The position numbers were made by a program, and so were the translations under genes. DNA of 64,000 nt, taken from Beroe forskalii (lineage: Eukaryota > Ctenophora > Nuda > Beroida > Beroidae). The DNA lies in NCBI GenBank assembly GCA_011033025.1, contig WFMF01000242.1, forward strand, positions 1-64,000, in the 5' to 3' direction. Positions within the stretch are counted from its first letter, which is position 1; each line of letters opens with the position of its first letter. The notes beneath the pieces are model-generated. The model worked only from the letters and a program-made list of their open reading frames with translations. It was not told the origin of the DNA and searched no databases. Positions 43,601 through 55,600 of this stretch are shown piece by piece.

Positions 43601-45169
43601 ACACCGAGGTGGTACGGGACTCGCAGTTTCCCATGTGTGGTGGAGACGTCGTCCCTAGGTTCACCTTCCAAATACTGGGGACAGGCTGGATGTCTCACAC
43701 ATCCATTCCCTATTTAGCAGTAATTCAATGCCCAGTGCCACATTTGCAATGTGACCCCTCGCTACATGACGATACACATTTCTTTCATCCTTGGGCTTAT
43801 TAAACTCTATCTGTTCGTCTTATAATTACAATGTCAGGAAAAATGTATATGCAAAAAGATTGTTTACTTGGGCGACGGGCGTATGTACGACTTTTAAACT
43901 CACGACATTTTGAATCACAGGCCACAGCACCTATCATATCTACATATCTGTGGCCTAACTACTAAAGTATATTCAAAGCCCTGGCCCTGCTCGAAACCCA
44001 AGGCCATAATGCAACCCCAACCAAAACTTTTGTTTTGAGGCAATGTATCACAAGAGTAAGTGCTGTGGAGTCAATTGCTCCCACTCCATCTTTACATGTA
44101 CATTACCAGTAAGTTTTGAGAGTATGTTCCACACTGCAGCAGAGGTGGCATAAGGACTTCTCTCCTCATATCATCAGGTAACACTGTCACTACGTACTGA
44201 TTAGTGGTGTTGTACTCTTGTAGAAATGCGGATAGAGCGTTCAAGGATTTGCCTGGCAATATGTTGGGATCCTGATCAGCATCAATCTATCCGCAGTCAA
44301 AAGTTATTAAACTTAGTTAAGCTACAGAAAAAAATAAGCATATATCCAATGACAATCATAATTAGTGATATCGATAATTTCTAATTATTTCTTTGAGAGT
44401 TTCACTTTGTCTCATTCACCTTAAGTTTGCACATGAGGGTCGAGGGATTTGCCATATTTCTGCCGCTTTTCATGTTTAACTTCTGTGAGAACTTTATAAT
44501 GCCCGAAATGGGTGTCAATGTATTTGTCAGTCCACTTTTTGGTACATTCTGCTTCTTTTTGCAGTCCTCTGAATATCCCAGGTCTAAAACCAGGAGGCTG
44601 AGTAAGGTGCTTTGATATGAGGAGGGAAGAAATAACTTTATAATTAGGTGAAATTCAGGGTGATTGGTGAAGTACCTATTAAAGCAATTATGGGTTAAAT
44701 GTGACATGCTTTGCTTGAGGCAACTCATGAAATTGTGTAGGTAAATTTTCACAATTATTGTTCTTATTAATGTAACACTGTACTATATCAAAGAAATTTC
44801 AATTGATACACTTTGACCTGACCGTAATTCGTGATATAAGCTAACAAAAAATAGGAAAGTACCATCTTAAACAAACAGTAAACGCAATGATTATAAAATC
44901 AAGACATGTAATTGTACAATGCACCAATCATACGAAATTACAAGAAGGTGCAGTGTTAATCCTGTACTGGACCCAAGAGTTTCAGTTCCTTACTTCAGTT
45001 CAAACTATAAATTCATCAGTATATTCGATCCATGAAAGCTATTTAGAAATCGATATTGATTCAATACCTGTATATACAGTTCATCAAATTCCTCTACTGA
45101 TATAGAATTAGGAATCACATCCATAGGTTGCAAGGGTTGCTTGTGATAACCAAAAGGCAGCAGATGGCC
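40656..45169 (-). CDS. JmjC-domain Fe(II)/2-oxoglutarate dioxygenase with EF-hand
   Basis: JmjC enzymes of this cupin-like type hydroxylate proteins or RNA using Fe(II), O2 and 2-oxoglutarate. Eleven exons: 45169-45068, 44597-44433, 44286-44107, 43448-43364, 43140-43040, 42608-42501, 42274-42152, 41937-41824, 41662-41573, 41383-41192, 40817-40656 (stop). They give GHLLPFGYHKQP and WTDKYIDTHFGHYKVLTEVK at the start, VLPDDMRREVLMPPLL, then WMASGNTASQVHFDADHN with the HxD iron ligands, GKKSFFMIHPDQYHKLNMD with the 2OG-binding Lys, and YPGDCIFIPSQYMHQ with the distal His. The C-terminal tail has DTDSDLLITLAE, a canonical EF-hand loop. All phases agree except one: after LDPH a weak GTGCAA donor is needed, because the better GTGAAT site follows an in-frame TAA. 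The first exon (start, possible signal peptide) was not found. Substrate unknown. Confidence 0.88.
41015..41190. mobile_element. 176-bp MITE with TTA duplication, next to a JmjC splice donor
   Basis: Inverted ends of 27 bp (starting AGGGATCGTTCACATATTAC at 41017 and its complement ending at 41188), flanked by TTA, as in PIF/Harbinger-type MITEs. The donor of the exon 41383-41192 is formed from one flanking base, the TTA duplication and the first element bases. The last exon bases CTCAGGAGGAATG also occur on the far side of the element at ~40,989. Confidence 0.85.
41778..41811. mobile_element. Fragment of the same MITE
   Basis: GGATCGTTCACAATTTTTGG followed by CCGATTTT matches the right end of the 41,015 element (which reads AAAATCGGCCAAAAATTG in reverse). 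It sits just intronic of the exon 41937-41824. Confidence 0.6.
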
Positions 45170-45699
45170 CTATGGGAACCATGATCAATGAATACTGAAG
45201 TTGTCATGATAAAGAGTGATTTATTCAAGACATAAATCATAAAGTCATAAAGAAAAATTTCTTGAGGACATCAATCTGAAAGATATGATACTTATTAAGT
45301 TTGTCAATACTCAAGTTGCTGGATTTCGTAGTATATTTGTTCAATTTTGTATGATGAAGGTAATTCAAGCATGATGCCAAACATAATTACATTCCTGGCC
45401 CTTGCTCTTACTTCTTTAGGTTTGAAAAATAATGAATGTCTTCAGTTGTTTACCTGTGGTAATTCAGAGCATGTATTAGATTTATCATGGAAGAAAATAC
45501 TGTTAATCCAACTTGAAGCAGATACAGTGTTTATGGTAGAGATCAGAAATGTTGCGAGTAGACATGCCATCATCAGCTAGATTGGAAGATTTTTCTAGTT
45601 GGACAGCTATATAGTATGTACCAACAAACAACACTAAGAGGAAAGATCACAAGATAGAAAACCAGGATAACATGAGGTAAAGAATATTAGCTGAACAGG

Positions 45700-46260
45700 T
45701 TGAAAATAGCATGGGTCCACAACAAGCACCAGTGTTTCACACAATAACATAACATAACATAAGGATAATGGTATTTAACCATCACTCTTCACATAGACGA
45801 TTATCAAGAACAATAGATAACACTAATACGAACCATTGAACTCAGGTGCCCATTACTCATTGTCACGATGGAGTTGAAAGAAGTGGTAAAAGGAAATAAC
45901 TAAATTGTGACATGGACAATCAAATATTGGACCATCAGTATCTGTCCAACACAAGCACTAGTGACCAGTGTTTCAAACAAGGGAGCTGGCAGAACTGATA
46001 AGACTAAATAATGGCAAAAATATGGATCCATTCATATCCACCATCATTCATCAACTGAACACCTAACACTGGGTTGCATCTAAAATAGCATTGCTCTACA
46101 ACAGTAAAACAAGCAACAATGTTTCAGTGTTTCACAAAAAGAAGCTGGCAGAACTGAGAGCTGGTATAGTGGTATAAAAAACTGGTATACCAAATATGGG
46201 CAAGAAATATGGCAAGAAATACGGAACCATCATGTCAATATCAGCCATCAAGTGAAGAGA
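45700..46260. repeat. Degenerate ~200-bp repeats upstream of the Penelope-like element
   Basis: Three loose copies share CACCAGTGTTTCA, AGCTGGCAGAACTGA and a CCATCATGTCAATATCAGCC-like stretch. The segment 45,738-45,860 also matches 49,296-49,420 in the same orientation (ACATAACATAAGGATAATGG, TTAACCATCAC), so the PLE is flanked by direct repeats. Confidence 0.6.
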
Positions 46261-46670
46261 ATAGGTTTAAAATAGCATTGGTCTCCAATTGACATCAGGG
46301 GTCTTAAAAGAAATATGATGAATATTATTCTATAACCTTAAGCCTTCTCAAACTCTGACTTTCTTGACTGACACATGGCAACATGGACAGGGAGAGTAAA
46401 TCTATTTTTCTGTGCATTGGACAGAGATTTAGTTGACTTAAACTGTAGTGTGCAACAGTAAAGGCGGCTTGTCTGGTCTAACACCCAGACCCCCACTGCT
46501 CAGTGAAGTTCACAAAGTCACTGTCACTGAAATGCTCTTCCCACTAAAGCCAGAGCACACTGAGGGTACCAGAGGCATCCCTGCAGCGCTATTAGTGGTG
46601 TCCCGTGGCCCCAATGCCGGCAGTGCTCATCAGAGTACTGTACCCCATACTCCCGAGTATGGAGAACCTA

Positions 46671-46697
46671 CAATACAATACAATACAATACAATACA
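46671..46697 (+). repeat. (CAATA)n microsatellite, 5' side of PLE
   Basis: Five CAATA units. The same pentanucleotide lies at 49,287-49,305 and 49,701-49,731, i.e. at the borders of the PLE region. Confidence 0.9.
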
Positions 46698-46739
46698 GAG
46701 AGCAGTGAAGATGCCCTGGTTGATGGGGTTTGTGAGGAT

Positions 46740-48115
46740 ATATTGTCAGTGGTTGATAATTTAAAGCCAATGCCATCTAAATCTAACCTTAATAAGTATG
46801 AAAGGTTAGGACTTGATTGGATACTTGAAGCCAATAAAGGTGAGTTACAATTCGTCAAGGCTGATAAAGGTGGTGCCCTATGCATCATAGAACGTTCAGC
46901 TATGAAAACTCCTGGAATTTAACATGTTGAATGACACCTCACAGTTTACTTGCATTGGAGAGGCTGACCCCATCCCAGATATATTTAATTCTCTGCTTGA
47001 CCAATGGAGATTAGGAGAAACTATGGGTCATGTCAGTAGAGAGGAGTCATATAATGTGGTTGGCTTATGTGACAGTGGAAGACCTAGTACACTTAGCCTT
47101 TTCAAGCCTGGTGTGCCATATTTCTATGGCTTGTTAAAGATTCATAAGCTGAGTCCAACTGATTTAGTTCATGGAAACAAGATACCCCTCAGACTTGTCA
47201 ATGACTTAAGTCAGGCCCCTACTGTCAGATCTGATAAGTTTTTGAATTGGAAGTTTTTGCAACCTCTCCAAAACGAATTCTGCAATGATCTTGTTCAGGA
47301 CTCAACTGAAGCCCTAAAATGGCTTGAGGATATTGCTGAAGCAAACTCTGTTGGTTTAAGTAGTTTTTCATGGGATTTCTCCTCCTTATACGACAGCTTA
47401 TCCCCAGAATTTGTTATAGAGGCTCTTACCTTTGCTATTGCTGAATTGAGACCTGACTGGTCTGATGAGTTTGTGGGTTGGCTAATCAAGTTGGTGGAGC
47501 TTAGTTTGTCTTCTAGCTTTGGGAAATTTGGTGACTCTTGGTACTTGAATAAGTCTGGTATAGCTACTGGAGGATCTCTGTCAGTCTCCCTAGCAAATAT
47601 AGCTGTTTACTACGCACTGAGGTGTACAATATTTGACTCAGATAATAAACCCAGTGAGCTTTTTGAGTTTGAAGAGGTTTGTAGATGATCTTACTGGACT
47701 ATGGACTGGCTCAGAAGAGGATTTCATTTCTTGGTCAGATAGTGTTAATGTTAATCTTCACAGACTTGGACTATCTATCAAGGACAATGCCTCTGATCCT
47801 TGGGATTTTAACAGGCCAGGCTACTCTTCCTTTTTGGATATAAAGTTCATGTTCAGTGAGGCAGGTGAGCTTAGCACTGACATAAATATCAAGGCAACAG
47901 ATGCAAGAGTCTTGAATTATTCCAGCTATCACCCTAGACAAACTTTCCCCTCTATAGTTTATTCCCAAGGCCTTAGATATAGGCGGATAATCAATGACAA
48001 TATCAAACTTTTCAGGCGTTTGGATGAATTGAAGGTTTGTTTCATAAGATCTGGTTACCCTAAGCAAATGATAGAAAGATTTTTGATGATGTTGTCAAAC
48101 GACCCAGGATCCTAG
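46740..48115 (+). pseudogene. Penelope-like reverse transcriptase, frameshifted
   Basis: Reverse transcriptase related to telomerase RT. Motifs in order across three frames: LQFVKADKGGALCIIER; YGLLKIHKLSP (the PKIHK signature); DFSSLYDSLSPE (motif A region); IATGGSLSVSLANIAVYYAL (motif B); RFVDDLTGLW with the catalytic DD (motif C); then YSSYHPRQTFPSIVYSQGLR followed by YRRI, a strongly Penelope-specific block. Frame changes occur near 46,910 and 47,650. Downstream, RPKNLGDM-like sequence continues in decayed frames towards the endonuclease. Confidence 0.88.
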
Positions 48116-48499
48116 ATTATAAGAAAAAGAAAACAAAAAAAGCCCCTAATGAGATAATGTGGTCACAAACCTTTGGCCCAGGTACACCAGCCATTATCAA
48201 GGTGGTTAAAGAAGCTAACAAGATGTTGCAGAAATGCCCAGTGGGCCCAAAATGATAAGGTCATAGGGGTGGTCAACAGAAGACCCAAAAATTTGGGTGA
48301 CATGATCTTCAAAGAAAGTGTCTGGCACTTTCATCAGGGATAGTACAGGTACAAAATCTTGCACCCCTCATAACTCAGAATAGGTCTAGGAAAAAAGGCC
48401 GACCATGTACTTGTTGTCCAATGATGTCCAATACTGATTCTTTGGTGATTGGTCTCTTCATGTACAGGAAATTCATTCAAGCTCCCAGAAGGAAATTGC

Positions 48500-48894
48500 A
48501 AGTCAAGAAATATCATTTACTGTGCTGAGTGTTTACTTTTGCAACAAACAGTACACGGGCAAAGTCTACAAATAAGCTTCAGACTAGAATAGCAGGTCAT
48601 AGGTCTCATCTGGGCTATGAAGATAATGGCATCAGTGAGTCAGATGAAAGAACCCTTGCTGAACACCTACAGGAAATTCACCATCTGCATTCAGTTGACT
48701 CCTTCAATAGCAACTACACACGTTCTCAGTTCTAGAGGTGAGCCCTAGAAACTTGGACATTGCTGAACAGAAGTGGGTCAACAAGCTGCTCACTATTCAG
48801 CCATTTGGTCTGAATAAGGAAAGACCAGGTGGGGTTCTTGAGTCATTTAGAACTTTGGCTAATCGATCACTGGATCTTAGGATCCAGTGCCTAT
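48500..48894 (+). pseudogene. GIY-YIG-type endonuclease remnant of the PLE
   Basis: Two frames carry pieces of the C-terminal nuclease of Penelope elements: NIIYCAECLL (the first strand, where the Cys pair is typical of this clade), then RIAGHRSHLGYEDNG with the R-x-x-x-H element of the fold, and a last stretch ending RSLDLRIQCL. In PLEs this domain cuts target DNA to prime reverse transcription. A shift near 48,560 breaks it. Confidence 0.7.
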
Positions 48895-49168
48895 GACCTT
48901 TTTTTATTATTCATAGTCTTTTGCTTATACTTAGGGTTTATTAATTCCATTTTAGATCTGTTTTCTTTGAAATTCTTATGTATATATTTGAATGTTTAGT
49001 TTTCACCACATTTTAGGGCTTGAATTTTTAATAACATATATACTTTCTCTCATAACATTGGTTCAACTTGGTATTTTGATATTCATTTTGATTTTTTTCA
49101 CCTTATAAATCATATCATTGGTTTTCACATCATAATCTCAGAATGTTGTGTTACACTATGTGGAGATC

Positions 49169-49196
49169 CTGAAGAAGAAATATTTAATTTCGAAAC
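49169..49196 (+). ncRNA. Hammerhead ribozyme-like core of the PLE
   Basis: CTGAAGA at 49169-49175 fits the CUGANGA core and GAAAC at 49192-49196 the second core strand. Between them GAAAT (49177-49181) pairs with ATTTC (49187-49191) as helix II, with one extra A. PLEs are known to carry such motifs in their terminal repeats. Helices I and III were not verified, so it may be a decayed relic. Confidence 0.4.
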
Positions 49197-50099
49197 TGAC
49201 AGTCGATTAGTGGTATACATAGTGTGTGGGTTTGATATCATTTTTGAGATTTGTGTTTTACTGCATCAATGATCAATCACTTCAAACAATACAATACAAT
49301 ACAATAACATAACATACATAAATATTATGGTATTCAACCATCACAATTCATTTCAATAATCAAAACCAATGGCTTCCATTAAAAAACACACCTTTGAACA
49401 CTGGTGCCCATTAATTCAAAAGCAATTCAGAACATTTGACAAAATATGAAAATAAAAACAGCTTGAATGTTTAGCTACTTGATATTTATCCCTTTTCGTT
49501 TAGCAACATATGGATTATTTAGAAGATAATCATTAAACTTCTCTTTATTAGACAAATAATTCTTACCTTCTATCTTTTCCATCACCAATTCAGAAACATA
49601 CCAAAAGTTATCAGGACTTAGATTCATAGCAGTTTCCTTCTTATAACACTCTAAACAACCCTTGAAAGAGTTTACACTTGAAGCCTCACGCACATATTTA
49701 CAATACAATACAATACAATACAATACAATAACCTTAACACAGCCATCAAAGGTGTTCGTGCACAGTATTTATCAGTAAATATTGTCTGACGTTGACAGAC
49801 CCTCTCGAGAATCAGCGCCGCGGCTGGCGTCAGCGGGCCATACAACGTACGGCAACAGTAAATATTAGTAATATTAGTATGATTTTCAGAATTTATAACA
49901 AACAATTCATTGCAGACAAATAACATCATAGATTGGAAAAATTAACAAAAAAGTATTTATATGTAGGTTCTCCATCCATATTGCAATAAAACAGCACTAT
50001 GCTCGATTTGACATGGAAATTCAAAATGATGAACCAATCTGCCAATAGTCCGATACGGCCTTATTAACAAATAATTAAATTTTTGTCTTCCAAAAACTA

Positions 50100-50605
50100 A
50101 CGCACACTGCACATTGGCCGCGCGCGCATTCCTGGAGGTACCTAAGCCCGCTTCCTAAGCCCGCATAGGTGTGTGTACGCGCTGCGTGCGCGCGCTTCCC
50201 TATGGGGAAGCGCGCCGCGCGAGCCACACAGGGATATACGTGTTTAGCAATAAGCCCGCATAGATAAGTACACGCCGCGCAAGCCACACAGGGATATACG
50301 CGTTTAAGTTTAGCAATGCTAAGCATTAAGCAATCGAATCCTGGAGACACCAATGGCCTTAATGCGCGGCACGTCATTAACCTACTTCCTAAGCCGCGCG
50401 GCCCGCATAGCTATAGGCGTGTGTACGCGCCGCGCAGTTTCCTGGAGTTATATAAATAGAAAAATGTGCTGTGCCGCGCGCGAGCCACACAGGTATATAC
50501 GCGCTTTTATTAGATTAGCAAGGACGTTTTTTTTGCGCGCGTGCTCGGAGGAAATTTTTTTTGGAGAAAAGGCGCGCGAAGTTACAAGGACCAACACCGC
50601 AGGTA
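50100..50605 (+). promoter_or_regulatory. CpG-rich 5' region and possible first exon of the plus-strand PITP gene
   Basis: A GC- and CpG-rich island in AT-rich DNA, with repeated blocks (GAGCCACACAGGGATATACG three or four times; TAAGCCCGCATAG). It ends at ACACCGCAG/GTAAGT near 50,602, a good splice donor, 1.3 kb before the first PITP coding exon. It could be the promoter and a non-coding first exon. No TATA box was noted. Confidence 0.4.
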
Positions 50606-51887
50606 AGTTACAAATGGCAAAGCAATTAAATAAATAATACGAAGCGAAATTCAAGTAAAATGCTAAATTTAAATGAGTAGCTCGAAGTTTTCAAGTACTG
50701 CAATGCTTCCAAAATGTAAGCAACGAAGAATCTGAATGTAATTGGGAATCCGGAATCGTAATTTCAAAAGAGAATTTTGGCTCTCTGCTTTAATTATCCT
50801 GTTTTTATTTCTTTTTATGACTTACCTTTGCTGATCATGTTTTTATTTATTGCATACTGCCATATACTGATTCAACAAAATTGCTCTGTGCTAAAAGAAA
50901 ACAAAACAATTGACTTGAGCAAACAACTAACTGCCCCACACATTCAAGTAAGTAAAAGAATTGTTAAGTAAAAGAATTGTTTTATTAATCTCCATATTCA
51001 ATAAATACAATCACACTCACATGCAAAAATACGAATGTAAACGCTAGGAAGCTACAGGATGTGGCCTGTGTAATGCAAGACAGTTTTCAACTGACTTAGA
51101 GACTTACAGTTTGAAGTGTCATGCCAATTTAGAGGTAAGATAAGTTACAACATAAGTCACTTGGTGTTTGTCAGACATGCCTTTCGAAGTTGGGGGTCAG
51201 AAAAAGTCTGACAACTTGGTGTTGAGTGTGAAAGGGGGCTGGACAGGTAGGTGCCTCTGCCCCCTCGACAATGAGCTTACTTGTTGTATAATCATCTTGG
51301 TATCTTGGTGTCTACTTATTATGTATTTATTTCTTAAACATTTTGTTATCTGTGTATTTTCAAAAAATGCATATCCCTGTAGCTATTGGGCTCATTTGTG
51401 GCATGTTTCCCTTTAGGGAAGTGCCGTGTGTATGCACACCACTGCAGGTTTAGGAACTTGACAATGACCGATTTTAGTATAAATCTAAAATGTTCCTCCT
51501 TCCCATTGAGTTTTTCATTACTCAATGAGACAGTTTCTTGACCTTACTTAAATATTCCTATGTACCTGCAGATTGCTGTCTTGAAGAAAGGTTTCTTTTT
51601 AATTCAAATATATCATTATGTACTTGATTTTTCTCAATTGATATCTTCCCTATTTAAATTGATGGAAATGTTTAATAATTTGGAATTGTGACTTGACCTT
51701 TACTAGAAGACTGTTTATGTTCTATAATAAAGGCATGCTGTTCAATTTATTTTTTTGCCACTCATAGCCATTCAAATGTAATTTTTCTTTATGATTTGAC
51801 AATTTAATTGGCTATTAATTACAGTATGCTCAAATGTAATGAACAATGTTTCTAAACAGTATGTGAGGTGCACAACAAAACACAGAG

Positions 51888-52696
51888 ATGTTGATACGGG
51901 AATATAGGATTCCGCTGCCAATGTCAGTGGATGAATACAGAATAGCCCAACTTTACATGATCCAGGTACTATGCTTGATCTAGTAAACTTTTCAAATGAT
52001 CAAAGCTGTGAGATTGATAGGCATGGGTATTGACTAAAGCAATTTTTTATAAATTTGTGAGGCTTCACACTTCCTGTCTTACAGGTATCTGCATGCAGGA
52101 TTTAAATAATCAATGCAGAACTATAGGGCAAAGCTTATCTATGTTAGCTGATAGTTGTGTACTATCTGTTTTATTTTACTTTCAATCCATAAAAGTTGCA
52201 ACCCCCACAGGGGTGTTGAAATAAAATCAATCAGCAAACTCATGAATGATATGATTTGAACATCTTATTTCAGAGAAAAAGTAGAGAAGAATCACAAGGT
52301 AAAAACAGCGGAATTCAGATTGTTGAGAATTCACCTTATACTGATGGGCCTGGTGGGAATGGACAATACACAAGAAAAATATATCACATTGCTGGTCATG
52401 TTCCTCAGTACATTAAGAGTAAGACCTCTAATTTCTAGTTATCAAGTCTATTTGATTCCATCTAGTAACCCTGACAATGTTTTCAATGATCTTAACATTA
52501 TGAGGAAATTTCAACTAAAATATTAAATTTCACCATCTTTTCTTTTGATTCAGGTGTGATTCCAAAAACAGCAAGATCACTCTATGAGGAGGCATGGAAT
52601 GCTTACCCTTATGCTAGGACCAAATTCACATGTGAATTTGTGCCGAGATTCATCTTGGATATTGAGAGCAAATATATTGCTGACTGTGGAACTCAG
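51888..52696 (+). CDS. PITPNM-like: RdgB-type PITP domain, N-terminal exons only
   Basis: Three in-phase exons, 51888-51965, 52274-52418 and 52554-52696, encode the first ~122 residues of a class II PITP domain: start MLIREYRIPLPMSVDEYRIA, then KSREESQGKNSG and YTDGPGGNGQYTRKIYHIAG, then SLYEEAWNAYPYARTKF and a last block ending ADCGTQ. These match the lipid-cage N-terminus of RdgB/PITPNM, which binds PI or PA. After 52696 no further PITP exon is seen in the remaining 11 kb. The protein stops just where the minus-strand exons at 27.0 kb resume, apart from one short missing exon, so both are probably halves of one gene. Alternatively it is a separate truncated paralogue. Upstream, a CpG-rich region with a splice donor at 50.6 kb may be its promoter. 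Confidence 0.92.
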
Positions 52697-55600
52697 GTGA
52701 TTTAATTTTAATTGACTTCTCATCATCCTCTGAAATTTATATATTTGAATGATAAAGATTCTTCTGTACTATTTCATCAAACCCTACCTGCATATTTATA
52801 GCTTTTCCATGAGGTGCTCTTTTTGATTAATAATATTCAAAAGTTGAGTTATTTGAGTTAGTATCGATTTAGTCCTTCACACATTCCATCCTTAGCCATT
52901 TACAGAGTAGAGTGTAGGTTATAGAGTAAAGTGTACATCATTGTATGTCACCTGTGCAACCAGAACCAATCACACTACACACACCATCATTTGTATGCTG
53001 ACACAAGGCTAATATTTAGATGAGATAAATGATATATGAGGGATGAGCTTCAATCATCATTATCACCTACCTCCTGCTGACATCTTGTCAAAACTACCGG
53101 TGTTTGGTTATATCTACATTGGCTATATCATCACAGGTGGTGGAGGATATAATGCCTTTAATGCACAATGGTGTTATCAAATCTAAACCACGAACACTTC
53201 ACTGCTGACTGAGATATATTGATAGGTCGATATCATCGTATCATCTTACTGTGATTTATTGGAAACATAATCTCATAATTAGTGGTTCATATGTGAATCT
53301 TATAATCATACACACGTGTTGCCACATTGCATCTCATAGAAGTTTTATAGCATATATCACACTATTAAACATTATAAATCCAATCTCTATGCCTGGTACA
53401 GGGTTTGTACGTGGGTTTATTGTTACTATGACCTGTTACCCATAGAATGGGTGAAACACGTGTTACTGATTAAACTACTTACACATGTCAATCTATCTGA
53501 ACAATTGGAGCAATTAATCTTATTGCTATCATCCCAAAGTAGCTGTAGTTGAACTGTAAGATTCAAATCTCCGAATCTCTACCTACCCTCGAGGGTAATG
53601 CTCTGAGAGTAAGCGTTTCCCGTCACAAAAATTACTGCACTTCAATTTTGAGAAATTCTGTGCGTGGTCCGAGCTCGTTAAATCAGGGGTAGTAGGTCTT
53701 ACAAGAAGCCAACTGGCTAATGAATCGTCTAACGGTACAACTCATAAGCTTCAAACTTTTATAGATAATTTTTCCGAGTTGAATTCACGATATTCGAGTC
53801 AGCAATTAGCAAATTTTGACTTCTACTTTTTGATAATATTATGAAATACTATAAGCTAAGAGCTGCGCGGTTAATTTGTCTAATTTAATAATTTATGAAT
53901 TGCAGCTAAATAATATCACTTCCTGATGATGATAAAATGAATTTTTGTAAAACCAGTAAAAGTTCAACAAATACACGTAAATCGTGACTGGCGTGTATTA
54001 ATTGTTCTCCGTTTGGGGGATGGTTATATTACAGACCCACGTTAACACAAGCAGTTGTGCCATTACCGGACTTTACAAAACCTGATTATCTCGTAGATAC
54101 ATATACTTTGAAGGTTGAGGTGGAAAAGTGGGCGGTTCTACGTTTATAATTACTATTTTATACCATGATAATGACATCACCCTTTATAAAGCTTATTATT
54201 CCAGCATGAATTTTATGTTCTTTTGTGCTACATATATCCTGGAACGAATACATTTGGATGGTTCAAGTGACGCCGTTTGCAGTACTATGGATGTAACTTT
54301 CTAACAAGCCTCAGAGCCATAAAATAAATCGTTTATGTATTCTAATCTTATGAAATCATGTGTTATAATAACATACACTTGCACGATCTACAAGCCTAGT
54401 GCCTACTATATAATATGTGAAACTCTCATGAACCTTTAATCTTAACACATTATAACCATGCCACTCGGGGCCGAGAGCATTGACCGATAATGCTTCACAC
54501 TAAAGTATAAGATTTGTTGATTTCTCTGATATTATAGTCCGGAACACGCGATCTAGGAACCACGATTCAGACATGTTAATTATTTATGATGCAGCATATT
54601 GTTTGTTATTTACACCTATTTTACTCCCACTGTGCTTTCAAACCACCCCCACTGCGTGTCAGCAAGGGGAGAAAACATTGCGTTGTTATGTGTTATATAG
54701 GCTGCTAGCTACTTCAGTACTATTCTGATAAGAACTTATTCTTGAAGCAAATAAGAATATTCCCCAAAGTTCACTAGATTAAATTATCTAATTATCACAA
54801 CCCCACTGGAATAGATCCAGGCTTTCATCTCCAGCGATCTGTTAATGTTTATTTGTAATAATTTGTCAGTTGTCTGAGATTATTCGGCTCCCTCTCGCTA
54901 TTTTTGCTGTTTTGTGAACTGAAATTAGTATAGTCAAATTTACTATAGTATTCAAATTCACAATAACGTTTTATAATTTGCTGTAACTCAACCATGCAGT
55001 AAAATGTGGGGTATTTCGCTATAGAGTACTATTAAAGCTTCAATTATACCTATTACATCATGTTGCCGAGTCGGCAACTAAATATCAGTTCATAATAATT
55101 AACTACATGGTTATGAATATTATAAACTTTTACTTATAAACTTTTTGAGATAGTTAGATCGTTTAAATGCGTGTTTAAATGCATTTATTCAGACATCTCA
55201 ATTTTAAAAACCTCACCAATTGACGTGTCCCGTCTCTGAAGCACTGTATTGAAACAGTGAAATTGTAGCCGCATGAAATACAGGCAGTTTGGAGAAACAA
55301 CGACTCTGATAAGCTGATGTCATGGCATGCGCTGTGTGCTAGTATCTTTTGCACAGTTTTTGAAAAATATACAATTTTGCGGCAACATCGCCCAATTTGA
55401 GTGATTTAACTTCAGATGACCATTCAATAGATGACCATTCAATTGTCACAAAATTGTCGCGTTTCCAAAGCTTTAAACTACACACGCAGCCGGCAGTGCA
55501 ACTTTACGTTTCGGGGTTGGTTAAGTTCGGAACTCTGGTCACAAGTTGGTTTGGATGGGTCATAGTGAAATGAAGGAGTGTTTGAGTCTGCTTCTTACCT

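Larger units (their letters stand above)
46600..49260 (+). mobile_element. Decayed Penelope-like retroelement
   Basis: A plus-strand element with a Penelope-type reverse transcriptase followed by a GIY-YIG-type endonuclease and a hammerhead-like core at the 3' end. Direct repeats on both sides (45.74 and 49.30 kb) and (CAATA)n tracts at its borders could be partial LTR-like ends. Several frameshifts make it inactive. Confidence 0.85.

Noticed and set aside
53437-53456. Second hammerhead motif (stem ACCCAT/ATGGGT then GAAAC)
   Set aside because: The strand before the stem reads CTGTT, not CUGANGA, so the catalytic core is missing.
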